DNA of 64,000 nt, taken from contig JACVTC010000013.1 of assembly GCA_016946835.1 (NCBI GenBank), positions 1,681,001-1,745,000 on the forward strand, written 5' to 3'. Source of the DNA: Neocallimastix lanati (nom. inval.) (lineage: Eukaryota > Neocallimastigomycota > Neocallimastigomycetes > Neocallimastigales > Neocallimastigaceae). Under the pieces are notes generated by a model, which made no database searches, had not been told where the DNA came from, and saw only the letters and a program-made list of their open reading frames with translations. Numbering within the stretch: position 1 is the stretch's first letter; each line of letters begins with the position of its first letter. Shown here piece after piece: positions 13,602 through 26,080 of this stretch. The translations under genes were made by a program, and so were the position numbers.

Positions 13602-14700
13602 ACTTTTTTTTTTATTTTTATTTTTATGATAAAATTTCTTTACTTTTCTTAACAAATATTTAATCAAATTTGTTTATTTTTAAATTTTACAAAAATACAC
13701 AAAAAAAAAAATATATATATATATATATATATTTATTTATTTATTTATATTACATTATATATTATATATTGGATCTATATATAATTTTTTTTATAATTTT
13801 ATTATATTCATTAATATATAATTAATGGTTGTTTTTTTTAATTATTATTAATATATTAAATCTAAAAGTTTAAAAAAAATTATAGATATATATTATTATT
13901 ATTTTTTTCTTACTACTCTAATAATTATACTATATATTTCAAAAGATTAAGATATATTAAAATAGTAATAAATTTGTTATTATTTTTACACAAATTTATA
14001 TTAAAATGAATTATATTTGAATATATTAATATAGTTGTATAATATAAAATAAATGAAGCCTATTCGAAAAAGATAAATGGAAAATATAGTTTTTGTATTT
14101 CAATTACCAACAAAAAAAAATTAATTAATTAATTAATTAATAATATAAAGAAAAAAAAAACTTTTTTAAAGATATTATATTACACTAATATAATTTACTT
14201 TTTTTTTTTTTTTTATAATATTATTCCTTTTATATATATATATAAATATATATTATTCCTTTTTTACAAAATAAAGATTGTGTAAAGTTTTTTTAATCTA
14301 AAATTTATTTTTCATTCATTAAAAAAAAGAGTTCCTAATAACTTTTTAAATATTACTAAAATAATGATAATAGCATAATTATTATTATAATTCTTAATTA
14401 TCATAAAATAATATTTTTTATGATAAGATTACATAAGTATCATACTTATATTTATATATATATATATTTATTTTTATAATTATTTTATCCTATAATATAT
14501 ATAATATATTTATGTACATGGTATATTATAGCTTCTTCATTGAAAAAAAAACAGTAATTAATTCAAATTTGTTATGATTTTGAATCTATTGATATTAATA
14601 AAATTCAATAAGAAATTGAAAAAAAAAAATTATTTTATTTATATATTTAAGAAATTAATATGATCTTAAATCTCATAATTCATTACAGATATTTTCACTT
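13500..14700. repeat. Diverged copy 4 of the AT-rich duplication, without its gene
   Basis: It follows the order of copies 2 and 3 but is much more diverged: TTTAATTAATTC then an A-run (13530), a CAATTACCAACAAA block (14100) matching AGAACCAATAAAAG of the others, ATAATATTATTCC units (14214-14270), GTACATGGTATATTA (14514), and a degraded palindrome near 14582-14610. Where the small gene would follow there is instead a CTT/ATT microsatellite. Confidence 0.5.
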
Positions 14701-15132
<432 letters not shown>

Positions 15133-15133
15133 C

Positions 15134-15660
15134 ATATTGTAATATAAATAATGTATAAGCCACAATGTATTAATATAAAAGCATTTAATTTAGAATAATT
15201 AAGTGCTAGTAACTCTTTATCATAAAATATATTAATAAAATTGACATAATTATAAACCATAAATTCATAACTCTTAACAATTATTATTATTATAAATTTA
15301 ACTTTATTAAAAATTTAATTAAAAATATTAAATTTATGGCTCTAAAAGAAATATAAGTGATAAATAATTTATGGATACATATATACAAATAGTTTATATA
15401 TATAGAAACTATTTATATATATTTTAATGTATTATGTAAATTAAAATTTTAATTAATTTTTATCAAATAAAAAATATATATTTAGACATAAATAACATAT
15501 CATTAGATTTAAATTTTCTTTAAAAAAAAAAAAATACACCTTATATAAATTATTGTATTAATAATTAATTATTTTAATAAAATCATATAGGGTTATATGT
15601 ATTCAACTAATTGTTCAATTTCATCTATTTATATAAAAAAAATTAATACTAATAAATTTA
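15134..15660. other. Gene-free AT-rich spacer
   Basis: I see no gene or RNA. It contains the dispersed motif TTTTAATTAATTTTTATCAA (15446), related to sequence at 7245 and 8490. Confidence 0.5.
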
Positions 15661-16270
15661 TATACTATAAGAAAAGAGAAAGAAAAAGAAAAAAAAAAAA
15701 GAAAATTCTAAATAATATCATAACGGATAAAAGGAAGTTATTTATATATTATATGTAATATATACTATTAATAATTAAAAATTATAATATTTTTAGGAAT
15801 TTCAATATTTTTTAGATTATTAATACTATAATACATTAGTAAATTAAAATAAATAACATCCTTTTTTTTTTTATTAACTATAAGAAAAGAGAAAGAAGAA
15901 GAGAAAAAAAAAGAAGAAAAAAAATACTAAATAATATCATAACGGATAAAAGCAAGTTATTTTAATATATTATATGTAATATATAGTAATATATACTATT
16001 AATAATTAAAAATTATAATATTTTCAGGAATTTCAATATTTTTTAGATTAATAATACTATAATACATTAATAAGTTAAAATAAGTAACATATTTTTTTTA
16101 TACTATAAGAAAAGAGAAAGAAGAGGAGAAAAAAAAATAATAATATCATAACAGATAAATACTAGTTATGTATATATTATATGTAATATGTAATATATAC
16201 TAATTATAAATTAAAGTATTTTTAGATTTAAGATTATTAATACTATAATAAAATAAATAATATCAAATTA
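15661..16270. repeat. Three ~200-bp tandem repeats
   Basis: Three units start at about 15661, 15877 and 16101. Each begins ACTATAAGAAAAGAGAAAGA, then has AATAATATCATAACGGATAA, TATATGTAATATATACTA and (F)AGATTATTAATACTATAATA-type sequence in the same order. The third unit is shortened. No coding potential. Confidence 0.8.
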
Positions 16271-16281
16271 TTGGATTAATT

Positions 16282-16312
<31 letters not shown>

Positions 16313-16653
16313 ATTTGTTTAATTATAAATTAACTTTTTATTTCTAAAAATAAATTTAAAGTTTTTGAATAAAAATTTAAAGTTTTATTTTTTTTAATAT
16401 AGATATAAACTAAAAATGTTAATAAAAAATTTTAAAATTTACCTATAAGATTATGAATTTATTTAAAATTTATTTTGATTTATTTTTAATTGTTTTTTTT
16501 ATTAAACTCTTTAGTAAATAATAAAAAAAATATGAATTTAATATTATAGTAAAATAAGAAATTGTTTAATAAGTAAACCATTTAGGAATGATTAGAATTT
16601 GTAATATAAAAATTTGAATAAATTATCTAAAAGAGTATCCATAGTTGAAAGTT

Positions 16654-16863
16654 AACAGTAATGATTTCATCATAGAAAATATTCATTTAATACCAACTTA
16701 AAAAAATTACAAAAAGCAAAATATCAAAATTCTTTAGCAAATTAAAAAATTTTTTTTTAAGTTGGTATTAAATGAATATTTTCAATGATGAAATCATTAC
16801 TGTTGTTATTTTTTTTTTAATAATTTAAATATTAAAGAATTTTGATATTTTGCTTTTTGTAAT
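16654..16863. repeat. Interleaved inverted repeats A-B-A'-B'
   Basis: A (16654-16701) is 48 bases and is inverted at A' (16757-16804) with one mismatch. B (16706-16736) is 31 bases and is inverted without mismatch at B' (16833-16863). The order A-B-A'-B' is interleaved rather than nested, so a single strand could pair as a pseudoknot-like structure but not as one simple hairpin. Origin unknown; an inverted duplication of ~80 bases followed by insertions would give this order. Confidence 0.85.
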
Positions 16864-17170
16864 AATTTAAATATAATTTTTATTAAATATTAATAAATAT
16901 CATGGATAATTTTTAATTTTATTTTCATTTTAATTTTTATTTTTTAATTTAATTTTTATTTTTATTTTTATTTTTAATTTAATAAATTGAATGTTTATTA
17001 TCTAAAATGTACTACGTATAACTTTTAACTTTAATATCTTTAAAAATGAAAAATAACTAAATATGATTTCTTTAATATAGTGATTTTAAAAAATTAGAAA
17101 TTAAAGAATCATTTACATTAGGAGTTATTTAAATCAGAAGATTTTACAATGTTAATATGATTTAAAAAAC

Positions 17171-17580
17171 TTTTTTTTTTTTTTTTTTTAAGACTGAGAT
17201 TAACGCAATACAGCCACCATATCTCTTATTTAAACGAATCTGATTCTCATTGAATTCTTTACTTATACTGTTTCGGCGTCATCATGGACTTCTCTCTAAG
17301 CAAGGCTAATATGAAAGATATTCCCTTTTTCACCGTTTTATAGGTCGTAACTACTTTTTAATGATCTCTTGAACCATTATCAAGAGATGAGCTCTCTCTA
17401 TACTAACAATTATAATCAAGAAAATAGGAATAATTATCATGGCGAATGAATAAACTTCGTTTATAGGGAAAAACCCTATAGGATAAAATTATATTAATTC
17501 AGGTCCCGAGGCCGATCCAAAAAACCTTATATATATTAGACCCGAAGTAATAGCCACTAAGATAAAAACTAGAAAAACAT
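17171..17580 (-). mobile_element. Possible retroposon with poly(A) on the minus strand
   Basis: A ~390-base island (17190-17580) is distinctly richer in GC than its surroundings and abuts a 19-base poly(T) at 17171-17189. Read on the minus strand it is a sequence ending TAATCTCAGTCTT plus poly(A). No long open frame, no tRNA-like head and no clear target duplication were found. It is called retroposon-like from composition and tail only. Confidence 0.35.
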
Positions 17581-18227
17581 CATTGAAAATAATTATAATA
17601 TTTAATTTTTTTTTAGTAAGAATTAAAGTTTATTAATTAATTGAATTATTAATTAAGCAATTATATTTGATACTATTAAAGTTCTTTTCATTATTTGGTT
17701 AAATTTGTGAATATGTAATAAACTTTATATTTTTTCATTTCATTATATATATTATTTCATTATTTATATTGCAAAAGAAAAAACATTATATCTCCAATAT
17801 AATTGACTGATTTCCATAAAAAAAATTTTTTTTTTATTCTATATATTTCTTTTTTTAATATTATTCTTTTTTTAAAAAAATAAAAAATGATTATTAATTG
17901 GAAATTTCATATTTTTGTTATTCTTATTAATTGAGGAGTTTCATAAAGTTAATTAACTTTATTAGTATATATAAACATATAATTGTTTATGAAAAGATTT
18001 TTAAGAGTAAGTTTTTTTTTTTTTTTACATTAATAAAATATTAATTTTTTTAATGTGTGATCCGATCAATTATTTTTTTATCATAAATATTTTTATTTTT
18101 ATAATTTTCCCTATTTTATAATAAATTTTATACTCAAAATATATTAAATTACAACTATTCTATTAAAAAATATATATATGTATTTCTATTAAAAATTAGA
18201 AATTTAATTTTAATTTATTCCAATTTT

Positions 18228-18482
18228 AAATTTCATTAATTTAATGAAATTTAAAGAAACTAAAAAGTTAAAATTTTATTTTATTTATTATTAAATATGC
18301 GTAGCCCTAAATATCATAATTCCTTATAATCATTTATATATCTTCTAAACTTTTTCTCATAGTAATTGAAACAATTATATTTAAAATATATATATATATA
18401 TATTTTTCATTTTTAGTTCATAAATTTGGATTTAGTCATCATCAAAGTTGAATAACATCTAATAAATATTGGTGAGCTGATA
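18228..18482 (-). pseudogene. Remnant of the small-gene family: C-terminus plus 3' block
   Basis: Read on the minus strand from 18482 the sequence gives SAHQYLLDVIQL and then a stop, matching SAHRILLDTIQRND of the copy at 21395-21787. Downstream it keeps the family's 3' block: AGTAATTGAAAC..., GTAGCCCTAAAT at 18302 and the palindrome at 18228-18252. The rest of the gene is absent upstream (18483 onward is AAT-repeat sequence). Confidence 0.7.
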
Positions 18483-18510
18483 CTAAATTAAAATTAAAGT
18501 TTTTAAAATA

Positions 18511-18541
18511 AATTAAAAAAAAAATAAATAAAAATAAAATA

Positions 18542-18577
<36 letters not shown>

Positions 18578-18641
18578 CCTTATTTTTAAATTATTAAAAA
18601 TTATTATTAATTATATTCGGTGAATAAATAAAAATAAAATA

Positions 18642-18688
<47 letters not shown>

Positions 18689-18757
18689 TAATAAAAAACC
18701 TTATTTTTAAATTATTAAAAATTATTATAAATAATATAATTATATTCGGTGAATAAG
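18511..18757. repeat. Two tandem ~120-bp units built on AAT repeats
   Basis: Each unit has AAATAAATAAAAATAAAAT, an AAT run, AAAAAACCTTATTTTTAAAT and ends ATTATATTCGGTGAATAA (18610 and 18741). The second unit has a longer AAT run. Confidence 0.8.
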
Positions 18758-18759
18758 TA

Positions 18760-19772
18760 TATTTTAAGATCAAAATACTTTAGTGGATAAAGAGTAATAA
18801 ATGATATTAAATAATTAATTTTATTTTCTCATTTTATTGTTATATATAATAAAAATTATCTTTACTAAGTCTTTTAATTTTTTTATTTAATATAATTTTT
18901 TTTTTTTAAACGTATTAAAAAGTTTAAATATATTAAAAATTAATATTTATATTTAATATGTTTATATTATTTTATAATATAAAATATATATAAATATAAT
19001 TAGTTTAATTATTTATTTGAGATAATTTTTTTTTTTTTTTTTTTTTTTTATGACAGCTTTAATTATTGCAAATACATTTATCCAATTAATTTATATTTAT
19101 TTTAAGTAACTTTATAATATAACAAAAACTTTAAATAAATAAATAATGAAACTTAAAATATTTAGTAAATAGACATTCTATATTGTTGAGGTTTTATATG
19201 TTCCTTTACTATCCTTATCATCAGCTATTATATAATATAATGATTAAATAAACAGCAAGTATTTAAAAAAAGATAAGTCTTATAATTCATATAAAAACCA
19301 TAAATTCATTACATATACAATAATTTTTATCATTTAGAAATGAATAAATATGAAATGAAAATCAGCAATTACAATTTTCAATACCATCGATTATTAAATC
19401 AACATTATTTGTTATTATATAATAATTCATTTGGTTTTATAAATTTTACTACATTATTAAAGAAAATATATAAAAATATTAAAATGTAAGACGTAATAAA
19501 ATCTTAAAGAGATTAATTATTTAATATGTATATATTAAATACAACTGGATATTACTAAAATGCAATTGGATATGTTAATAATAGAAATACAATAGTTAAA
19601 AATTTAATTATTCATTAATATTTAATTATAAAGATTTAAAATAAAAAAATTAAATAATTAAAAAATTAAAAAGGTTTATATATTTTAAAAAAATATAATT
19701 ATATCATATAAATATATATTTTTTAAATATTCATAAAAGTATAAAAAAATATTCTTTAAAATTTATCAAAGA

Positions 19773-19815
<43 letters not shown>

Positions 19816-20826
19816 CTCTTAAAAAAATATATTTTTTAATAAAAAACTTTAAAAAAAAATATTCTTTAAAATGTCCTTAAAAATAAAATATTCTTTTTTA
19901 AAAAAAAATATTCTTTATAAACATTTAAAAATTAAAATTGAAAGCTTTGTATATCTTTTAAAATAAATTTATTAATTATATTTTCTTTATAAATAAAATC
20001 AATATTATCTATTATTAATATTATCTGTTTTTATTAATATCTGTTATTATTATCTGTTATTATAATTATTATAATTATTATTATTATTTGTTATGATCTG
20101 TTTTTATTATCTGTTTTTATTATCTGCTATTATTATTATCTTTTATTAATATCTGAAATTATTATCTGCTATTTTAATAATAACAAATATATATAGAATT
20201 ATAAAATATTTCATTTATTTTTATTTATTTATTTATATTTATTTATAAAATTATTTTTTTTTTATGGTGTTAAATAAATCATCCGAAAGCCACATTGTGA
20301 AATGCGACATATTCACTATTATAATATAAATTTATAATAATATTCAATTATTAATGGTTAAATTTTGTTAAAAATAAAGTTTAATATTTTAATTAAGTCT
20401 TGTATAATTAAGATTTACTTATTTATTAAATTAAATATGTTTTTCATTATTTTGTATAATGTAAAATATTATGAGGCGTATTTAATCCTATAATCAAACA
20501 TTACTAAAAATATATAGTTATTAAAATAATAATAAAAATTATAATAAATAAAATAAAGTGATCGGATCACACATTAAAAAACTAAAACAAAAATAACATA
20601 TATTTAAAAAATTTTAATTTATCCAAAAAAAAATAAACTTAAAATATACTAAATTTAAAATAAATTTTATTTCTTATTTTTTTTTTTTTTTTTTAATTAA
20701 TTTCTGAGAATATTAAATTTTCAAATGATTTTTGAGATTGATAATAATTTATTATCATTATTAAATAATTTAATATATTTAGAGTTTTAATAAATTATTA
20801 TTATAAAAAAAATAAAAATAAATAAA

Positions 20827-20873
<47 letters not shown>

Positions 20874-21394
20874 CAAATTACTTTGCAGAAAAAAATAGAA
20901 AAAATTAAATTATTTAATTTTTAACTTTCATTCATTTTTATCCACTAAAAATCTTTATAAAAATAAAGTCTTAAAATTGTTAACTTTTGTTTATTTTTAT
21001 TCATTACAATTACAATAATTAATAATTAACAATTTTATTTATATCATTATTAATAATTTTTAAATTATAATGTTAACTTTTAATTTTTTTTTTTTTTATT
21101 TTTAAAAACTTTATATTTAATAAATTATTATTATTATTTTTATTATTATTATTATTTAAAAAAAAAATATAAATATTACCTTAATTTTCTTACAAAAAAA
21201 TTTTAAACTTAATCATTCATAAAAAAATTTTTTTTTCTTGTTTCAAGAAACTATTCATAAGAAATAAGAAGAAATAAAAAAAAAAAAATAAAAAACAAAA
21301 AAAACTTTATATTTAATATTTAATAAATTATTATTATTTTTATTATTAATATATATATATTAAAAATTTAAATATCTTTAAAATAATAATAAAA
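18760..21394. other. Gene-free AT-rich stretch with minor remnants
   Basis: Mostly A+T homopolymers and short repeats: TA run at 19796-19815, TTATTATCTGTT array at 20020-20170, poly(A) at 20830-20865. At 19175-19235 the plus strand reads VEVLYVPLLSLSSA and at 19350-19440 EMKISNYNFQY, faintly like the NVLYVP region of a copia polyprotein. This is too short and broken to assert. Confidence 0.4.
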
Positions 21395-21787
21395 ATGACT
21401 ACTGATATTACTACTCGCAAATATCGTCATGTTATTCCAATAATGATGCGTCTCAAGAGAGAACCATCTTGTAAAGATATGGCTTTTAAACCAGAATCTC
21501 CATTTCCAAATGCAGAAACAGTTCTTCAAAAAAAAAAAAGTGAAGGTAAAAAAAATCCAAGTGTTCAAGATCTTGCAAGTGCCCTTTTTATTGAATCTAA
21601 TAAATGGTTAAAAGCTAATGGATTTAAAGAATTTATTCCAAGTCAAAATCTAGGATGGACTTTAAAGGATGGCATTCTTTCTCGTCCAGGAGCTAAAGTT
21701 CGTTTTGATGCTAAATCTATTTCAAGAAAACAATCAGCTCATCGAATTTTATTAGATACTATTCAACGTAATGATACCCATATTTAA
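21395..21787 (+). CDS. Small basic protein of the five-copy family (copy 3, plus strand)
   Basis: 130 codons, single exon, ATG at 21395; the only copy on the plus strand. It has all family blocks: MMRLKREPSCKDM, SPFPNAETVL, NKWLKANGFKEF, PSQNLGWTLKDG and SRPGAKV. Differences are notable: the A-rich codons give QKKKSEGKKNPS, the Cys before NKW is Ser (ESNKW), and the second conserved Cys is Arg (VRFDAKS). Neither Cys is therefore required, which argues against a Cys-metal site there. The 3' flank (21860-22050) contains the same conserved block as copies 1 and 2, in the same orientation relative to the gene: ATATAATGGTTTCAG, TAGGGCTACGC and the palindrome at 22024-22049. Function unknown. Confidence 0.78.
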   Translation: MTTDITTRKYRHVIPIMMRLKREPSCKDMAFKPESPFPNAETVLQKKKSEGKKNPSVQDLASALFIESNKWLKANGFKEFIPSQNLGWTLKDGILSRPGAKVRFDAKSISRKQSAHRILLDTIQRNDTHI

Positions 21788-22023
21788 ATTTATGAATAGC
21801 TTATAAAAAAAAAAATAAAATAAAATAAATAAGAAAATTTTTATAATTTCATTTAAATATAATGGTTTCAGCTACTGTCGTGAGAAAAAGTTCAGAAGAT
21901 GTATACATGATTATTACAGATTAGGATATATATAGGGCTACGCAAATTTTTATAACGAATAAACATATTCGAATGTTTTTTTTTTTTTTTTTTTTTTTTT
22001 GTTCTTTTTTTTTTAGTTTATAT

Positions 22024-22049
22024 AAATTTCATTATTATTAATGAAATTT
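22024..22049. promoter_or_regulatory. Family 3' palindrome downstream of copy 3
   Basis: AAATTTCATTATT followed by ATTAATGAAATTT; one base from a perfect palindrome. It is followed by AAATTGAAATAAATTAGAA as in the inverted blocks at 6330 and 11885. Confidence 0.55.
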
Positions 22050-22114
22050 AAAATTGAAATAAATTAGAAATAAATTTCTAATTTTTTAAGAAAAGATTTT
22101 TAAAGAAGTTATAA

Positions 22115-22230
22115 TTGGAACTCTGTACATAAAATAAATTCAAAAATAGTAAAATTGAATTCTGTATATAAAATAAATTTAAAAATAGTATAATTGAATT
22201 CTGTATATAAAATAAATTTAAAAATACAAG
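22115..22230. repeat. Three ~40-bp tandem units
   Basis: Three units of TTGAATTCTGTATATAAAAT followed by AAATTTAAAAATAGTA (the first with minor changes). Confidence 0.85.
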
Positions 22231-22559
22231 AAATATAATAAAATATATTATGTATGAAAATAATAATAATTAATAAATAATCATTTAAAACGATAATGTT
22301 ATAATATATGAAAAAAAAATTATACTCTTTCTAATATTTTCAATAAAAATATAAAGAAGCTTACAAAATATAATAAATAAAAAAAATAAAAAAAATAAAA
22401 AAAAAAAAGTAATCAAATTGCGTATTTAATATATAAAATGAATAATAAAGTTATTGATATAATGATTGAATCAACAATGAATATAAATAATAAAAAATAA
22501 CAAAATAAAATTTTTTAAAAATAATTAGAATTAATATTATTCGTTAATTTTTTTTTCTT

Positions 22560-22720
22560 TATACTGAGAAATAGTAATGAGTAATAAGGGCAATAAGGCC
22601 TCTCTATTCTTCCTTTATACGTATTATAACAGATAATGCAAAAAGACGTTAAAGTGGGCATCTATAGGTAAGTGATCTTCCTGTACCATCTTTAGGAATG
22701 ACAAACGATACAATGTTTAA
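22560..22720. other. GC-richer island of unknown identity
   Basis: About 160 bases (for example GGGCAATAAGGCCTCTCTAT) stand out from the AT background. There is no open frame and no recognised RNA fold. The minus strand runs into a short A-run at 22548-22555, so a retroposon fragment is possible. The rest of 22230-24077 is AT-rich with AAAAT and AAT microsatellites at 23335-23500. Confidence 0.4.
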
Positions 22721-23439
22721 ATGAACAAACCAAATTTTTTAGTCAAAAATAATGATAATAATGTATATCATAAAAATTATTTATCGAATACCACTTTATT
22801 AATATATATATATTTTTTGAATAATATTCTATATCTATTATATTGTTATATTTTTTTATAGAATATATTACTATATTATAATTCCAATATTTTTTAATCT
22901 ATTATTGATTTTAATTATTTTCTTCATAGTTATTTCCATAATATTATTACTTTTAATATATTTAATACTCTCCAAAGCATATATCTATTATATATCATTT
23001 ATATTAAATCCAAAGAATGGTGCAAAATAAAGAATTGTAACTGGGTACAAAAAGGATTAAGATATTAGTTGGAAATGTAATTATACTATTACGACCAAAA
23101 TATTTTTCATCTTAATTTATTTGTGAGACTGATTTTTAAATTATATAATCATTTTTAATATATATATATTATATTATATATGAAGTTTAAAAAGTATATA
23201 AACTTTATAATTTAAATACATTGCATATGTAATTACTCAATAAGATAGGCCTAAAATAACATAAATAAGTAATTAATAAATTAACAAATTTGTTAATACA
23301 AAACAAATTGAAAATTTAAATTAATAATACAAATAAAAAAAAAATAATAAAATAATAAAATAATAAAATAATAAAATAATAAAATAAAAAGTAAAAAATA
23401 AAAATAATAATAAAAATAAAAATAATAATAAAAATAAAC

Positions 23440-23501
<62 letters not shown>

Positions 23502-24077
23502 GAAATGTAATATCATATGTGATATTCCAACATTAAATAAATTTATATTTTCATATTTTATCATTAAAACTTCATTAATTTAAATTATCATATTATCATT
23601 CGTAAAATATATATATATATATATTTATAATAATAAATATATTATTTTTATTTTTACATAAAAATAAATCATCTCATAATAAATGTTTGATTATTTTTTT
23701 TTATATTTTCTATTTTAATAATTCTATTATTATTTCTTATTAAATACAAAATCTATAATATATTTTTCAAGAGTCAGAATGTGATTACTGAATCCTTCTT
23801 ATACAGAAAACATAAAAATACTGTATCATTAAATCATTTCTGTACTTTGACGGAAATTAAATATATATATAAATTATATAGCCCAACCTATATAAATTAT
23901 TATTTAATGAATATAATTTCTATATAATTTATCATCCTCTGAGTCGTCCCTTCTAATTGTTTCTACATTGCATATTTTATTTCAAATATAAATAAAAAAA
24001 AACTGCATAATCCAATATTTTAAAAATTAAAAAAGAATAAGAATAAATAACCTTTTTTTTTTTAATGATTAATGAAT

Positions 24078-24470
24078 TTATATTTGAGCACCATCATGTT
24101 TAATAGTTTCAGATAAAATTCGATGAGCCGATTGCTGTCTTGAAATAGACTTTGCAAAAAAACAAACTTTAGCTCCTGGTCGAGAAATAACTCCATCCTT
24201 TAAAGTCCATCCAAGATTTTGACTTGGAATAAATTCTTTAAATCCATTCGCTTTCAACCATTTATTACATTCCACAAATAAAGCATTGGCAAGATCTTGT
24301 GCACTTGGATTATTATTACCTTCACTTTTAATTTTATGAAGAACCATTTCAGCATTTGGAAATGGTGATTGTGGTTTAAAAGCCATATTTTTACATGATG
24401 GTTCTCTCTTGAGACGCATCATAGTTGGAATAGGATGACGATATTGACGAGTAGCAGTTGTAGTTGACAT
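24078..24470 (-). CDS. Small basic protein of the five-copy family (copy 4)
   Basis: 130 codons, single exon, ATG at 24470, C-terminus KHDGAQI. It is nearly identical to the copy at 29056-29448: by eye 8 of 393 bases differ, giving 4 amino-acid changes (T4A, P13A, F-for-D in VCFFAKS, with a two-base change, and V/A near the start). Flanks of the two genes do not match, so similarity is limited to the coding region. The conserved 3' block and palindrome of copies 1-3 are missing here. Family blocks MMRLKREPSCKNM, NKWLKANGFKEF, PSQNLGWTLKDG and SRPGAKVCF are all present. Phe replaces an otherwise invariant Asp just after the VCF block, which may impair this copy. Confidence 0.78.
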   Translation of the reverse strand: MSTTTATRQYRHPIPTMMRLKREPSCKNMAFKPQSPFPNAEMVLHKIKSEGNNNPSAQDLANALFVECNKWLKANGFKEFIPSQNLGWTLKDGVISRPGAKVCFFAKSISRQQSAHRILSETIKHDGAQI

Positions 24471-25233
24471 TTTTTTTATTATTAGTAATATTGTTTTTAA
24501 ATTATTAATTTTAAAACTATTAATTACTTTCTATAATTTAGAAATTCTTATTTTTTATTTTTTTTTTCTAATCTTTTTAAATTAAACTTATTTTAAAGAA
24601 TTATTTAATATTATAATTTTTAATTAATCAGCAATGATTAATATTTTTTTAAAAGAAGAATTACCCTGTTTTTATATTTTTTTTTTTTTTAAAAAGATTC
24701 CTTCTATAATGATAAATATGATTAATAAAAAATATAATAAATTTTTAATATTTTTTCTATATAGATAATGTAAACAATTATATTTTGATAATATATTAAA
24801 ATATATTGTTATCAATATCATTTTAATATAATTTAAACAAATTATAATTAGCTATTTAAATTATACCCTTATCAAAAATTTTATATATATGTTATCAGTT
24901 ATTTATATTTTAATTATATTATAATTATATAAAAAAAAATGTATTATTTATAGATATAGTAATCAATTGAAATTTAGGGATTAATCTAAAATTTGAGAAA
25001 AATCTTCATCAATATGTAAAACAATCCTTAAAAATAAAATATATATATATAGTCAAAACTCAAAACTAATCAGTAGATTAAGCTATTTAATATATAAAGT
25101 AATAATAAATATAGTCTATATAATTAATATTATGTATATATCATGAATGTTATAATGATAAGTATTAAATACTAAATATTTAAATTAATAATTATATATC
25201 AAAATTATGAATTTTATATTATAATAAATAATA

Positions 25234-25266
<33 letters not shown>

Positions 25267-25887
25267 AATTAAATATTTAAGTTAACATTAAATATAAATA
25301 TAATATTAAGTTAAATTTGTTATTATTTATAAGTATAGAATAATCATTATCTTCTATATAATATTTTTTTTTATTTGTTTGTTTGTTTTTTAAATTATCT
25401 TCACTCTATTTGTATAACTAATAAAATATAATGAAAAACAAAGTTTTATAATTCTTCTTTTCAATAATTATAATTTGCAATTAAAAAGTTTATAGTAGTT
25501 GAATTTTTATTAATTAAAAATATCTATTATAGATAATTTTTTTAAATAGCTTTAACTAATATATAAAATTAAAAAAGTATAAATTATTTCTAATTAATAA
25601 AATAGTAAAGTAAAATTAATATAGGTATAAATCAAAGATTTATTTAATTATTAAAATATATAATATAATAAAAAAAAATATAAATATAATTATAAATATA
25701 AATATAAATATAAATATAAATAAAAATAAAAAAAATAATTTTTCTTCTAATGTTATAAATTAATAATAAAAATAATATATATATATACACTTTATTTATA
25801 ATAATAAATAAATATTTATATATATATTTAAATATGACAATTTTTAATATAATTTATATTACTATAAAATATTCATAAATAAATTGT
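24471..25887. other. Gene-free AT-rich spacer
   Basis: Homopolymers, a TA run at 25239-25264 and AAATAT runs at 25680-25725. No gene or RNA seen. Confidence 0.5.
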
Positions 25888-26080
25888 TATCCTCTATTCG
25901 ATTTAGTATCAAAATAGGTTTTAGCTCCTGAACAAAATCATTTGAAGTTCATTTAATTCATTAAATATAAAATAAATTGTTTTAAAACTTAAAAAGATAA
26001 AAAAAAAATAAAATAATTTATTACTCGCTTAAAATATTTAGTCTTCAACTTGGAGCAATAAATTTTTTAAATTTAATATA
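25888..26080 (-). pseudogene. Degraded member of the small-gene family
   Basis: The plus strand reads TTTAGTATCAAAATAGGTTT, then TTAGCTCCTGAAC and TTGAAGTTCATTTAA, which align with TTTAGCATCAAAACAAACTT, TTAGCTCCTGGACG and TTAAAGTCCATCCAA of the intact copies. About 100 unrelated bases follow, then TCTTCAACTTGGAGCAATAA aligns with TTCTGACTTGGAACAAAT. The core PSQNLGWTLKDG-SRPGAKVCF region is thus present but broken by an insertion and many substitutions. Confidence 0.65.

Noticed and set aside
22115-22230. CRISPR-like array
   Set aside because: Three direct tandem units without spacers, in a eukaryotic AT-rich region.
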